The notes beneath the pieces are model-generated. The model was not told the origin of the DNA. It saw only the letters and a list, made by a program, of their open reading frames with translations, and did not search any database. A DNA stretch of 64,000 nt from Diphasiastrum complanatum (Eukaryota > Streptophyta > Lycopodiopsida > Lycopodiales > Lycopodiaceae): the NCBI GenBank assembly GCA_029204225.1, contig CM055092.1, forward strand, positions 38,325,800 to 38,389,799. Direction: 5' to 3'. Positions 55,279 through 64,000 of the stretch are shown piece after piece. A program made the translations under genes and the position numbers. Positions within the stretch are counted from its first letter, which is position 1. The number at the start of each line of letters is the position of its first letter.

Positions 55279-58262
55279 ACTTTTGTTTTGAGGATGAAAC
55301 CATTAAATGATGAGTTGGTTTGCATTGATGAAAGCATTAAGGAAGGAGAGCTTATTCAAGTGATTCTTAATGGCTTGTTGAATGTCATGCTATCATTGTT
55401 CAAAGTATTGCTATTCAAAAGACTTTGCCAAGTTTGATGGATCTTCAAGAGATCTTGATCAATGAAGAATATAGGCTTCAAGCAAGAAGTGGATCTATAT
55501 CAACACTTCAAGAGCATGTTATGTTCACAAAGGGCAAATCCAAGGGCAAAAACAAAAATTGGATGCTTCTTCAAATGGCAAAAAGAAGGATAGATCAAAG
55601 GTTAAAGCTTCTATTGTGGCATCAAAGGACACTTTGCAAGTGAGTGTTGCAAGAAGAAGAGAGATCAAGGAGACAAGCAAGGTAATTTACTCTTGATGAG
55701 GATGGTTTGGATGTTCAAGATGAAAATGATGATGCTTTTGTGATGTATTCATGTATGCTTGCTAATGATGGATATCTAGATCCTTGATGGATTGATAGTG
55801 GAGCAAGTTCACACATGACCTTTCACAAAGAGTACTTCACTTCTTTGTTGGCATATAGAGATGACAAGAGGGTGATCTACATGACAAATGATGGTGAGTG
55901 TGCAATCAAAGGGATTGGCACACTTTCTATCTCTCTTTCTACAAATATGAATGTTCATTTGGAGGATGTCTTGTCTATTCCATCTATTACCAAGAATTTG
56001 CTTAGTGTGAGTCAAATGCTAAGTAAAGGCCTCAAGGTGGAGTTTGATGGAGATGCTTGTATGAACAAAAGGAGGGATGTCTTGATTGGAAAAGGTAAAA
56101 GGCAAGGGAAGTTGTTCAGACTAGATGATTGTGTTATTGCTAACCAAGTTGGACGTGTTGCAAGGGAGCAAATACCTATTCAAGAGGTTTGGCATAAAAG
56201 GATGGGACACCTCAACTTCAAGTCATTGGAGGTAATGGCTAGGAAGAAGAGGCCTTCCAAGTTTCTTAAGTGGCATATAAAATGTTTGTGAGTCCTATGC
56301 TTTGTCTAAGTCACATAGACTACCTTATACTAGATCTACAAAGCCTTTTCAACTTGTACATTAGGATATTCATGGATTTACTACAATCAGCAATAGTGAA
56401 GCTAAGATGTATGTAACATTCATTGATGATTTTAGTAGATTTTGTTGGATCTATCTACTAAAGAGCAAGGATGAAGTGTATGATGTCTTTATCAAGTTCA
56501 ACAATGCAAGGGAGAACCAATTTTCCACAAAGATCAAGTGCTTGAGTGACAATGGTGGTGAGTACATATCTACCAAGTTCAACACATTTTGTGATGAGCA
56601 TGGGATCAAGAGTATACAACATCAAGGACCCCACAACAAAATGGAGTGGCTGAAAGGAAGAATAGGACTTTATGTGAAAGTGTTAAAGCTATGAGGTTAA
56701 GTGCTAATCTTGACAAACCATTTTGGGATCAAGCTTTGTTGTGTGCCAATTTCTTGTGCAGTAGGTGGCCGAGTGCTATTTTGGATATAAGGACACTTTT
56801 GAGATGCTATTCAAGAGGAGGCCGAGTGTCAACTTTCTGAAAACCTTTGGATTCACATGCTATGTCAACATTACTCTTGATGATAGGACCAAGGAGGATC
56901 CATCTTAAAGAAGAGGTATTTTTGTTGGATATAATGAGGTGAGTAAAGCCTACAAGGTTTACATCCCTTCTACTAACAAAGTGATTGTTGGTAGAGATGT
57001 CATCTTTGATGAGGGGAACATTCCAAAAGTGTCTTCAAGCATGATTGATGGTAGTGTGGATGGATCTAACATTCTTGATGTTGATGAAAAGGATCCTATT
57101 TTGGATGGTGATGATGATGGACCTTCATCAAGTCAAAAGCCAAGGAGAACATCAAGGGAAAGAGAAGTACCTTCAAGGCTCACATATGATCAAAAGGGTA
57201 AGCAACTAGTTTCTAGAAATTATGTTGCTTTCCTAACCTCTTTGGATGAGTCTACAAGTGTAGATCAAGCAAGGAAAGAAGAGGAGTGGATCCAAGCAAT
57301 GGATCTTGATAATCAAGCTCTTATGAAGAATGGAACATGGAGATTGGTGGAGTTGCCTAAGGACAAGAAAGCTATTGGATGCAAATGGATCTTCAAGGTG
57401 AAGACAAACCAAGATGGGTTGATCAACAAGTACAAGGCAAGGTTAGTAGCAAAAGGATATGCTCAACAACAAGGGATTGACTATGATAAGACCTTTGCAC
57501 TCGTGGCAAAGATGGTTAGCATTTGAGTCATCATTTCACTTGCTACACTCTATGGATGAGATCTATGGTAGAAGGACATTTCAAATGCATTTTTGAATGG
57601 TGATCTTGAGGAGGAAGTGTACATGGAGCAGCCCGAGAGCTACATTTCATCTACAAAGCCAAATCATATGTATCTACTACAAAAGAGCTTGTATGGCCTT
57701 AAGCAAGCACCAAGGAGTTGGTATGCTAAGCTTAACTCTTTTTGACTCTCTTAAGGATTTGATATGAGTGAGTAAGATCATTCACTTTACTATAGGTTTG
57801 CTGGAAATGATGTTACCATCTTGCTAATCTATGTGGATGATATCATCTTGAGTGGTGGAGACAATCAAGATGTGGCGGATAATAAGAGTGCTCTTAAGAA
57901 GGAGTTTGAGGTGCATGATCTTGGTAATTTGCATTACATTTTGGTATGGGTTGACAAGAGAATGATCAAGGATCTCCACTTGCTAGATTTTTCAGAGAGC
58001 CCAATCATCTTTTGTGACAATCAATCAGCCCAAAGATTGGCAACCAATCTTTCATACTAGGAGCAAGCACGTTGAGGTGCAATATCATTTTGTGACTGAG
58101 CAAGTCATTGCAAAGGAGGTGGAGCTTCAACATGTGTCTTCAAAGGAATGTGTAGCTAATTCCTTCACCAAAGCATTGGGAAATGACTTGTTCATGAAGC
58201 ATAGGACATCACTTAGAGTGTTATTAAAGTCCATGCTAAAACTAGTTGAAGAGGAAGTGTGA
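55279..58262 (+). pseudogene. copia element S (relative of Y), decayed
   Basis: Begins mid-Gag beside H (LRMKPLNDELVCIDESIKEG parallels LRVKSLSDDLACIDENIKDG in Y) and follows Y domain by domain: the knuckle region is garbled, the protease motif WIDSGASSHM is preceded by a stop where Trp is expected (near 55787), EDVLSIPSITKNLLSVSQML, EVWHKRMGHLNF, then a damaged integrase with FIDDFSRFCWIYLLKSKDEV and SDNGGEY, linker and RT to YVDD (about 57830). A deletion of roughly 170 codons joins RT LHYIL to RNase H DLHLLDF. It ends RSKHVEVQYHFV, KECVANSFTKALG and VEEEV with TGA formed at the LTR edge. The frame is open over 56939-57526. Confidence 0.94.
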
Positions 58263-58297
58263 AAGATTCAACTAGTTTGATCATATTTGCTATATTT

Positions 58298-59006
58298 AGT
58301 GAAGTTTTTAGCACGAGTGAACTTCACCATACACCCTACAGGATCTTACTGAGGTGTTGTGATTGCACAAGATTGATCAGAGAACAGTATACTTGAAAAA
58401 TCTACAACAAGAGCACAATGGCATACATCTGATGAAAAAGTCTAACTTCTCACTATGAGAATTGAATGTCAAAAATAATTCTAAGTGCTCAGTATGGGAA
58501 AAACAGCCTGCTCTCGGGTAGAGAGAGAAAATCAATGATGGAAAACTCGAGTAGAGAGAGAATGGGTCCAAAACACCAAAATCTCATTATTCACAATATG
58601 GCAAAACATGCCCAGCTTTCCCTACATGAGAGAGACTCAAATTCCTATAGTGGAGTTGCATGGAAAGTCCACTTAACTGAACCAATTCACCTACTAGAGA
58701 TCCACTGTGTAACTGCATGCATGGATGTTGCATGTACTGCATGTCAACTCATAAAACTACCTAGACATGTGTAGATCACAGAAACTACTTTGCATGTGGC
58801 TTGCATGCATATAGTATGACATTGCATGCTATCTAAACTTCTGCATGTCATCAAAATTGAATCTATCTAACTCAAATCCGACCTATACTAGAAGGTTATG
58901 TGCTCAATTCACATACCTTTTATGTACAACATGAAATATAGTGGAAATAACCATGAACATGGCCCCAAACTCGAGATAGGAAGATAATATTTTAATAATC
59001 TTCACA
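58298..59006 (-). repeat. 3' LTR of copia element V2
   Basis: Homologous to the V1 LTR but without the segment shared with X. Plus orientation begins (A)GTGAAGTTTTTAG and ends ATAATCTTCACA. It carries seven TGCATG words (58716-58850). It abuts S about 40 bp after the start of S's own LTR (TGTGAAAGATTCAAC at 58259). Confidence 0.9.
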
Positions 59007-59020
59007 CTCCTCCTTAAAAT
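59007..59020 (-). promoter_or_regulatory. polypurine tract of V2
   Basis: AAAATTTTAAGGAGGAG on the minus strand, directly before the LTR. Confidence 0.75.
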
Positions 59021-59522
59021 TTATGTTCCTATCAACATAGACTTCAAAATTAGGCCAAGGTTAGACCTCATCTTGATAAAGACATTCTTGAGTAGTGGCT
59101 TGGTGAGAAGATTTGCAGCACAATTTGTAGAATCAACATGCTCCACTGAGATCTCTCTCCCAATGACTTTTTCTCTAACAAAATGATGAGCTACTTCAAT
59201 GTGTTTGCTCCTTGCATGGAAAACTGGATTATTTGCAAGAGCTTGAGCAGAAATGTTGTCATTCTTGATAATTGGAAGATCCTCATCTGCATAACACTTT
59301 AGCTCCAAAAGTAGCCTGTTGATCCATAAAACCTCCTTTGTTGTGGTTGTAAGAGATTTGTACTCAGCTTCACAAGATGATAAGGAAATAGTTGCATGTT
59401 TCTTTGATAGCCAAGAAACCAAATTTCCTTCCAAGAAATATAGTGTAAGCACTTGTGGATTTTCTATCCAACCTGTCTCTTGCAAAATCTGAATCTGAAA
59501 AAGCAATCAAAGTCAGATCTTC
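59021..59522 (-). pseudogene. V2 RNase H fragment
   Basis: Minus strand: DLTLIAFSDSDFARDRLDRK, a one-base frame change, then LEGNLVSWLSKKHATISLSS, CEAEYKSL, the NDNISAQALANNPVFHARSK block and the C-terminal TKPLLKNVFIKMRSNLGL, with a normal stop at 59021. Catalytic Asp and Glu positions are present. The rest of V2 was cut off by element Q at about 59525. Confidence 0.92.
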
Positions 59523-59530
59523 TCCCTTGT

Positions 59531-60338
59531 TGTTGGAAGTATTTCTAGTTCGTACGATGGCTAGATCTACTTACGGATGTAGTGTAGGGATGTAGAGGAT
59601 CGTCCACTTTCTAAGTTTCTACAACAAGCTTCAATGAAAATACGAAAATAATCAACATAGATGAGAGCGCTAAGGCTTATCCAACTAGTGCCCGAAACAA
59701 AAAAAAGCTAATTAGAACAACAATAAAAATATTTGCTAGGGCAAACCCAACTAGCAAGGTTGCTAAACTAAGACCTAGATTAACACTCAGAGGGTTTGAA
59801 AGATAAATTGTGGCTAACTAAATAAACCAATAGAAACATGCTACAATAGTCCAATGAAAGGAGGCAAGAGGAGGCCCGAGCACCTTCCCTCAAGCTATGC
59901 ACCTTCCAATGGGAACACAAAGAAACAGAATGATAATCTCAAAGAGAGAGCAATTTAGCATAATCTCAGAGTGTTGGTTACAATGCAAATACCTCTCCTT
60001 TTATGGCAAGGAGGGTCTTCCATAAGTGTCTACTAACTTATGGGACTAATCTGTTTCTAGCTTTTCAAGAACTTCTAACTTAGGATTTAGAACTTCAAAT
60101 TTCTTAACTTAGGAAAACTTAAGATAAAATATTTCCAGTCTTAAGTTTCCTAAGTCTAAGTTCTAAATCTAAGTTTAAGCTATTTTATTATTATTTAAGC
60201 TTCTACTCATGGACTTACAAAACACATGCCATGGCTTGAAGTTTATTGATAGATACTCATACGTGGTCTTATAAAACACATGCCACGGAGTTTTATTATT
60301 ATTTTTTTATATTCTCTGTGTTAGCATAGTTGCTAACA
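59531..60338 (-). repeat. 3' LTR of element Q (808 bp)
   Basis: Plus orientation TGTTGGAAGTATTTC to ATAGTTGCTAACA. A polypurine tract follows at 60339-60353 on the minus strand. It is inserted in V2 RNase H. The preceding CTTGT (59526-59530) would be one half of the TSD, the other being outside the visible part. Confidence 0.8.
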
Positions 60339-60353
60339 TTATCCCCCTCCTTA
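60339..60353 (-). promoter_or_regulatory. polypurine tract of Q
   Basis: TAAGGAGGGGGATAA on the minus strand, adjoining the LTR. Confidence 0.8.
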
Positions 60354-60473
60354 TTGGATTGGCGGTCCCACACCAATCGATGCCTTTTCGTCCTGGATCT
60401 TTTGTGCTTCTTGGAGGCGAGACTGTTGCTGTCGAGAGTGGTAGATTGTCGTGCCGATGCCTTCCATCATTTG

Positions 60474-61478
60474 TCACCGTAGTTTGTTGAGGAAGGGCAT
60501 GGGTTTGTAGTAATGGAGCATACCTTGGAGAAAGTTATGGGTTTTCCATAGCTCCACCATATCAACGTGCAGGGCGGAAGTGAGTGCAATGCGATAATAG
60601 AGCCTTGCAACGTTGATATGGTCGTCTTGCATCCGCAAGGGTTTATTGATGTCAAGGGCGATTAGGAGTAACCCTCGATCCCAAAAACCTCTGAGTTCTG
60701 CCAAAAATGCCACCAGGCTGCAATTATCCGCAAAGTATCTGACGTCGCGATCAGGATTGCTATGGTGCTTCTGGTAGAATACTCGGCAGTTGGTGACCAT
60801 GTCTTCGGCTAAGTTGCCGGTATCCACGCCTGTGAGCTTAGGCCAAAAGATTCTATTCTTGACCTTGGTGGCAGGAAACGGTTTCTCGCCTTGCTACTCG
60901 ATAGTAATAAGGATTGGCGCGCATGTAGGAGGGAGCTTCGAGATACCGTGCCATTGAGGTCCTACTTTGCAAGAAGAGCTGATGATGCCAGAGAGGGTGT
61001 GGATCCAGGAGTTTGAATGCTGCTTTATGTGTCTGAAACTGGTCCAAATCTGGCAGTATGTAGCCACCTCGCTCTTTTGTTGTTGGATACTTCTTTGCAA
61101 ACTCCTGAGAGGCGCGCAACTCCTTGTTTGGTTCTGTGGGCATGATTCTGTGCCGAATGGTTGAGGCTTCAAAGGCAATCTTGTGTTCGGTTTGTGGATC
61201 GGGATCAGGAGATAGAGGAGGCGAGGGGTCAGCTTCTACAATTCTTTGTGATTCAGGAGAAAATTGTCATGGAATGAAGGTTGGGTTAGTGGTGTCGAGG
61301 GGGTTAGAAGCGGTGGAAGGGAAAAGAAAATGTTGGGAGTTGGTACCCCCAGAGCCCGATGGATTGGTTGGTGTTTGAGCTTCTTGCCCTAGGGATTGGC
61401 CTTGAAATGCGGAGCCTTGAGTGGCAGGAGGAGGTTGTTGAAATCCTGCTCCATCTCCACCATCTGGTCCATCAAAGT
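60474..61478 (-). pseudogene. Q ORF before 3' LTR, function unknown
   Basis: Read leftward from 61478: a Pro/Gly/Gln-rich, likely disordered part (GPDGGDGAGFQQPPPATQGS), frame changes near 61265 and 60880, then a folded-looking part with FAKKYPTTKERGGYILPDLD, QTHKAAFKLLDPHPLWHHQL, VKNRIFWPKLTGVDTG, MVTNCRVFYQKHHSNPDRDV, LVAFLAELRGFWDRGLLLIA and LYYRIALTSALHVDMVELWK, and a stop at 60474. No zinc knuckle, protease, RT or integrase motif is present. Its place directly upstream of a polypurine tract and LTR suggests a retroelement protein, either an extra ORF after pol or the gag of a gag-only element. Gypsy K cuts its upstream side. I do not recognise the family. Confidence 0.6.
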
Positions 61479-61479
61479 G

Positions 61480-62311
61480 TGTTGGGGGTATTCCCAACAA
61501 AGTGTAAATAAATAAAATCCTCCAATAAAATGTGTTGCGAGGGCATGGCATCCTGCGTGTATAAGCCCATGGCCCAATGAGCACGCAATTGAAGTTGTAA
61601 ATAAAATAAACTTGACTTGGGCCTTGTAATTAAAATAAAATTAGAGGCCCAATGTCATTTTTAAACTTAGAGATCACTTTTTAGAGTTAGGTCCAAATTG
61701 GGACTCACATCAATCTTGTGATTTCTACTGTACTTTTTGTGGACCCTTGGATCAAGTTGGGTCCAAGATGAATGGTTAGGATCATTGTGGATATTAGCCA
61801 ATAAGATTGAGGGGCAAGGGCCTTCCCCATTTTATAAAAAGGCACCATTTGTACACTATTTTCATGCTTAATGAGAAGGAGGAAACTCTACCATTTTTGG
61901 AAGAGAAGCATCCTCATTTGCTATTCACTACTTGCTAATTCTCTTGATTGTGTTTCCATTGCTTTCTATTTTCATGTTATTTGTTTGCCATAGTGAATGC
62001 TTTTCCATTAGCAAGCATAAGGAGCATTTGAGCTAACCTCCACCCTCACTCTCTATCTCTCTCTCTCTTTCTCTCTTTCTCTCTTCTCTTCTCAACCTCT
62101 TCTTTTCTATCTCTTCCCTTCACCCAACTATGATGAATGTTAGTGTAGAGGAGTAGAGTTAAAGAGGAGTAGCATACTGGTGAGTAGAGTTAAGGGAGAA
62201 AGTAGGAATTCAACTAAAAGTAGCATCTATGCATAGTTAGGCACCTATGTAGTGATCTAACCTTTGTTGACAGGCGGAAGGGCTATACTACGAGAGATCT
62301 TCGACCCCACA
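61480..62311 (+). repeat. 5' LTR of gypsy element K (832 bp)
   Basis: Begins TGTTGGGGGTATTCCC and ends GACCCCACA one base before the primer site. TATA-like TTTTATAAAAAGG lies near 61835, then a CT-rich tract (62040-62110). The start is judged by the TG and the break in the Q frame. Confidence 0.8.
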
Positions 62312-62312
62312 A

Positions 62313-62330
62313 TGGCGCCGTTGCCGGGGA
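62313..62330 (+). promoter_or_regulatory. primer-binding site of K (tRNA-Asp type)
   Basis: TGGCGCCGTTGCCGGGGA directly after the LTR. Confidence 0.93.
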
Positions 62331-63697
62331 TAGGTTTACACTAACTAGTTTAGTTGCATTTTAGCTATTTTCTTGCCTTTTAGAGTAGTTTGGGTAGAGT
62401 TTTGGGAGTTTAGAGTTAGTTCTGTATTTTTTTGTGTTTGGACTGTTCATAGCTAGCGGAGGAGGTGTGAGAGGGTAGAGAAGGCCCTGAACAATCTCTA
62501 AGGGCTTGAAACCCAAACCAATCATCCAAAAAACTCAAAAAAAACACACCAATCTGCATTTTGGAGGGAAAAAGAGCCAAAAAACTCATCAGATTTTTAT
62601 ATCTCTAAAATCAGTGGGAATTAACCCTTGCATGACTAGCAGCAGCTCCAGTGTACTGTCCCAGACCTGCATAGAAGCCTGCAAGAGTTAGTTCCAAGCA
62701 GATTGAAATAATCAGAGAAAAATCATAAAAAATTCAAAAAACCCTTGAAAAAATCCAAAAAAATTCAAATCTTCATAAGAACTCTCGCAGAGCCCTCTGA
62801 AGTTCCATCTCAGTGAGACAAGGACACAGAGAAGCTTGCAAGAGCTAGTTCGATGATTAAGTGCCTATGCGAGAGTTCCCAGTGAAAAAAAGACGGGAAA
62901 GTACTAATGAACCCTTGCAGACAGTGAAATTTTCAATTCCAGTGATCAATAACTCTCGTAGAGGATTTTGAAGTTCCATCTCAGTGAGACCAGGACATAG
63001 AAGAGCTTGCGAGAGTTAGTTTGATTCCAGTGAGCAAAAAATTGGATTTAAGTGCAAAAAAATCACTAAAAAGTGAAGATCCAGCAAATCCTTCAAGTAA
63101 GAACTCTTGTAGAACCTCTCAATTGATTCAGAATGTCAAATTACATCAGTGATGAAGCCTGTGAGAGTTAGTATGAAGATTTGGTGAAGATCAAGCACAA
63201 AAAGTGATTTTGAACCCTCGCAGACAGTGGAATTTTTACTTCTTGCGAGAGTTAACTCTCGCAGAGAATTCTATAGTGAGGTTTGACCTAGATCCAGCTA
63301 CTGTGAAGCTTGCAAGAGTTACTTCCCAAAGATCTGAAAGATATCAAATTGTTTACCTGCAAAAACAGCTAAAGAACCCTCGCACAACCAACCCTCGCAC
63401 AAGATAACCTCCCAGACCAGATCAGTGGAAAGATCTGCATTAGATCCAGCTACTGTCAAAATCTCAGGTCAATCAGTGCAAGGAAAAAAAAAGTTATCAA
63501 GAAAAAACCACCGCAAAAGGCCTAAAATTCATTTCGGCCGATCACATCGATCAGATCCTTGAAGATCCAAATTGCATCCTATTGTATAAGCAAGATCCAA
63601 TCACTTTGGAACCCACCATCGGATGAATCTGAGATCAAGATGATCAATAGCACGAAGGATAGCAAATCAGGCACCACACATTCCCAAATTAGCAACT
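62331..63697 (+). other. structured leader of K
   Basis: 1.37 kb with no long frame, in which CTCGCAGA-type and complementary TGCGAGAGTTA-type words alternate (62620-63400). It includes a perfect 20-bp palindrome at 63244-63263 with half-site TGCGAGAGTT. Confidence 0.7.
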
Positions 63698-64000
63698 ATG
63701 CAACAAGAGGCAGAACCGGAACTAGTACCAATGGATCCAATGGGCCAACCTGTACCTGTCGCGCCCTTGCATGCAGTTCGGAGAGCACCACTGATGGAGA
63801 TACCAAAGTATGACAGATCCTCAGATCCCATCCGATTCCTCCAGATCTACGAGCAAGCTTGTGAAATCTACGGCGAACGGACACCTGCGGAAAAGCTGAT
63901 GCTATTCCCTATGTCCTTACTTGCAGTGGCTCAAGATTGGTTTTTCAACCTGTCAGAGGAAGAGAAATCCACCTGGGAAGCGGTTAAAGCGGCTCTCATT
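63698..64000 (+). CDS. gypsy K Gag, N-terminal part (runs off the window)
   Basis: ATG at 63698 opens MQQEAEPELVPMDPMGQPVP; the Gag core follows with MEIPKYDRSSDPIRFLQIYE, QACEIYGERTPAEKLMLFPM and SLLAVAQDWFFNLSEEEKST up to the window edge without a stop. The pattern (A...W, F) is the Ty3-type retrotransposon Gag capsid region of Tat/Athila elements. The frame is open from about 63636, so an upstream start is possible, but no earlier in-frame ATG is seen. K looks undamaged over its visible part. Confidence 0.88.
   Translation, partial: MQQEAEPELVPMDPMGQPVPVAPLHAVRRAPLMEIPKYDRSSDPIRFLQIYEQACEIYGERTPAEKLMLFPMSLLAVAQDWFFNLSEEEKSTWEAVKAALI

Noticed and set aside
60474-61478. Reading the Q ORF as an endogenous plant rhabdovirus or other viral nucleoprotein
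   Set aside because: No motif supports this, and the adjoining polypurine tract and LTR make a retroelement origin simpler.

Overview
The window looks like nuclear DNA from a repeat-rich land plant. It is dominated by Ty1/copia LTR retrotransposons primed by initiator tRNA-Met (TGGTATCAGAGCC next to LTR ends), with Ty3/gypsy elements alongside, two of which carry a tRNA-Asp-type primer site (TGGCGCC.TTGCCGGGGA). Only two recognisable host-type genes remain and both are broken: an FtsZ plastid-division relic and an intron-bearing front-end fatty-acid desaturase. Front-end desaturases with this C-terminal signature are typical of bryophytes, lycophytes, ferns and some gymnosperms, so I lean to a non-angiosperm plant (inference). 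I see no intact host gene, tRNA, rRNA or CRISPR.

Layout. 1-5.8 kb: degenerate short-motif arrays, two decayed copia fragments (T on +, P on -), and a 669-bp miniature LTR element inside P with a perfect 5-bp target-site duplication (TSD). 6-13 kb: a copia RT scrap, microsatellites, a 27-G run, the FtsZ relic, a possible hAT scrap and an orphan copia 5' end (J). 13.2-18.3 kb: decayed copia R, then gypsy G1 (gag to RNase H) full of stop codons. 18.3-32.7 kb: a three-level nest. Copia Z1 (minus; 5' LTR 31735-32716) was split by element X (18958-30830, TSD TTGCA), which was itself split by element Y (20894-27325, TSD TCAAC). Y has near-identical LTRs and an intact 1317-aa Gag-Pol, and is the only apparently complete element here.

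32.7-46.6 kb: mostly unrecognised DNA with a 40-bp minisatellite of higher-order structure, a fold-back, copia N (RT/RNase H, minus), LTR W, copia Z2 (integrase to 3' LTR) and the desaturase relic. 46.6-59.5 kb: another nest. Copia S was invaded by gypsy H, copia V1 inserted in the 5' LTR of H, and U (a solo LTR) inserted in V1 gag. V2 abuts the 3' end of S. 59.5-64 kb: element Q (3' LTR plus an unrecognised ORF just upstream of its polypurine tract, PPT) is cut by gypsy K, whose 5' LTR, primer site, leader and gag start run off the right edge.

The coding parts are retroelement polyproteins in order gag-protease-integrase-RT-RNase H (copia) or gag-protease-RT-RNase H-integrase (gypsy). Nesting order agrees with LTR divergence judged by eye: Y about 0.6%, X about 1.5%, H about 6%. 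Most interesting are the minimal TRIM-like element, an LTR segment shared by two otherwise unrelated LTR families, a pol reading frame running about 100 codons into the LTR of family Z, and two unrecognised ORFs just before 3' LTRs (H and Q).
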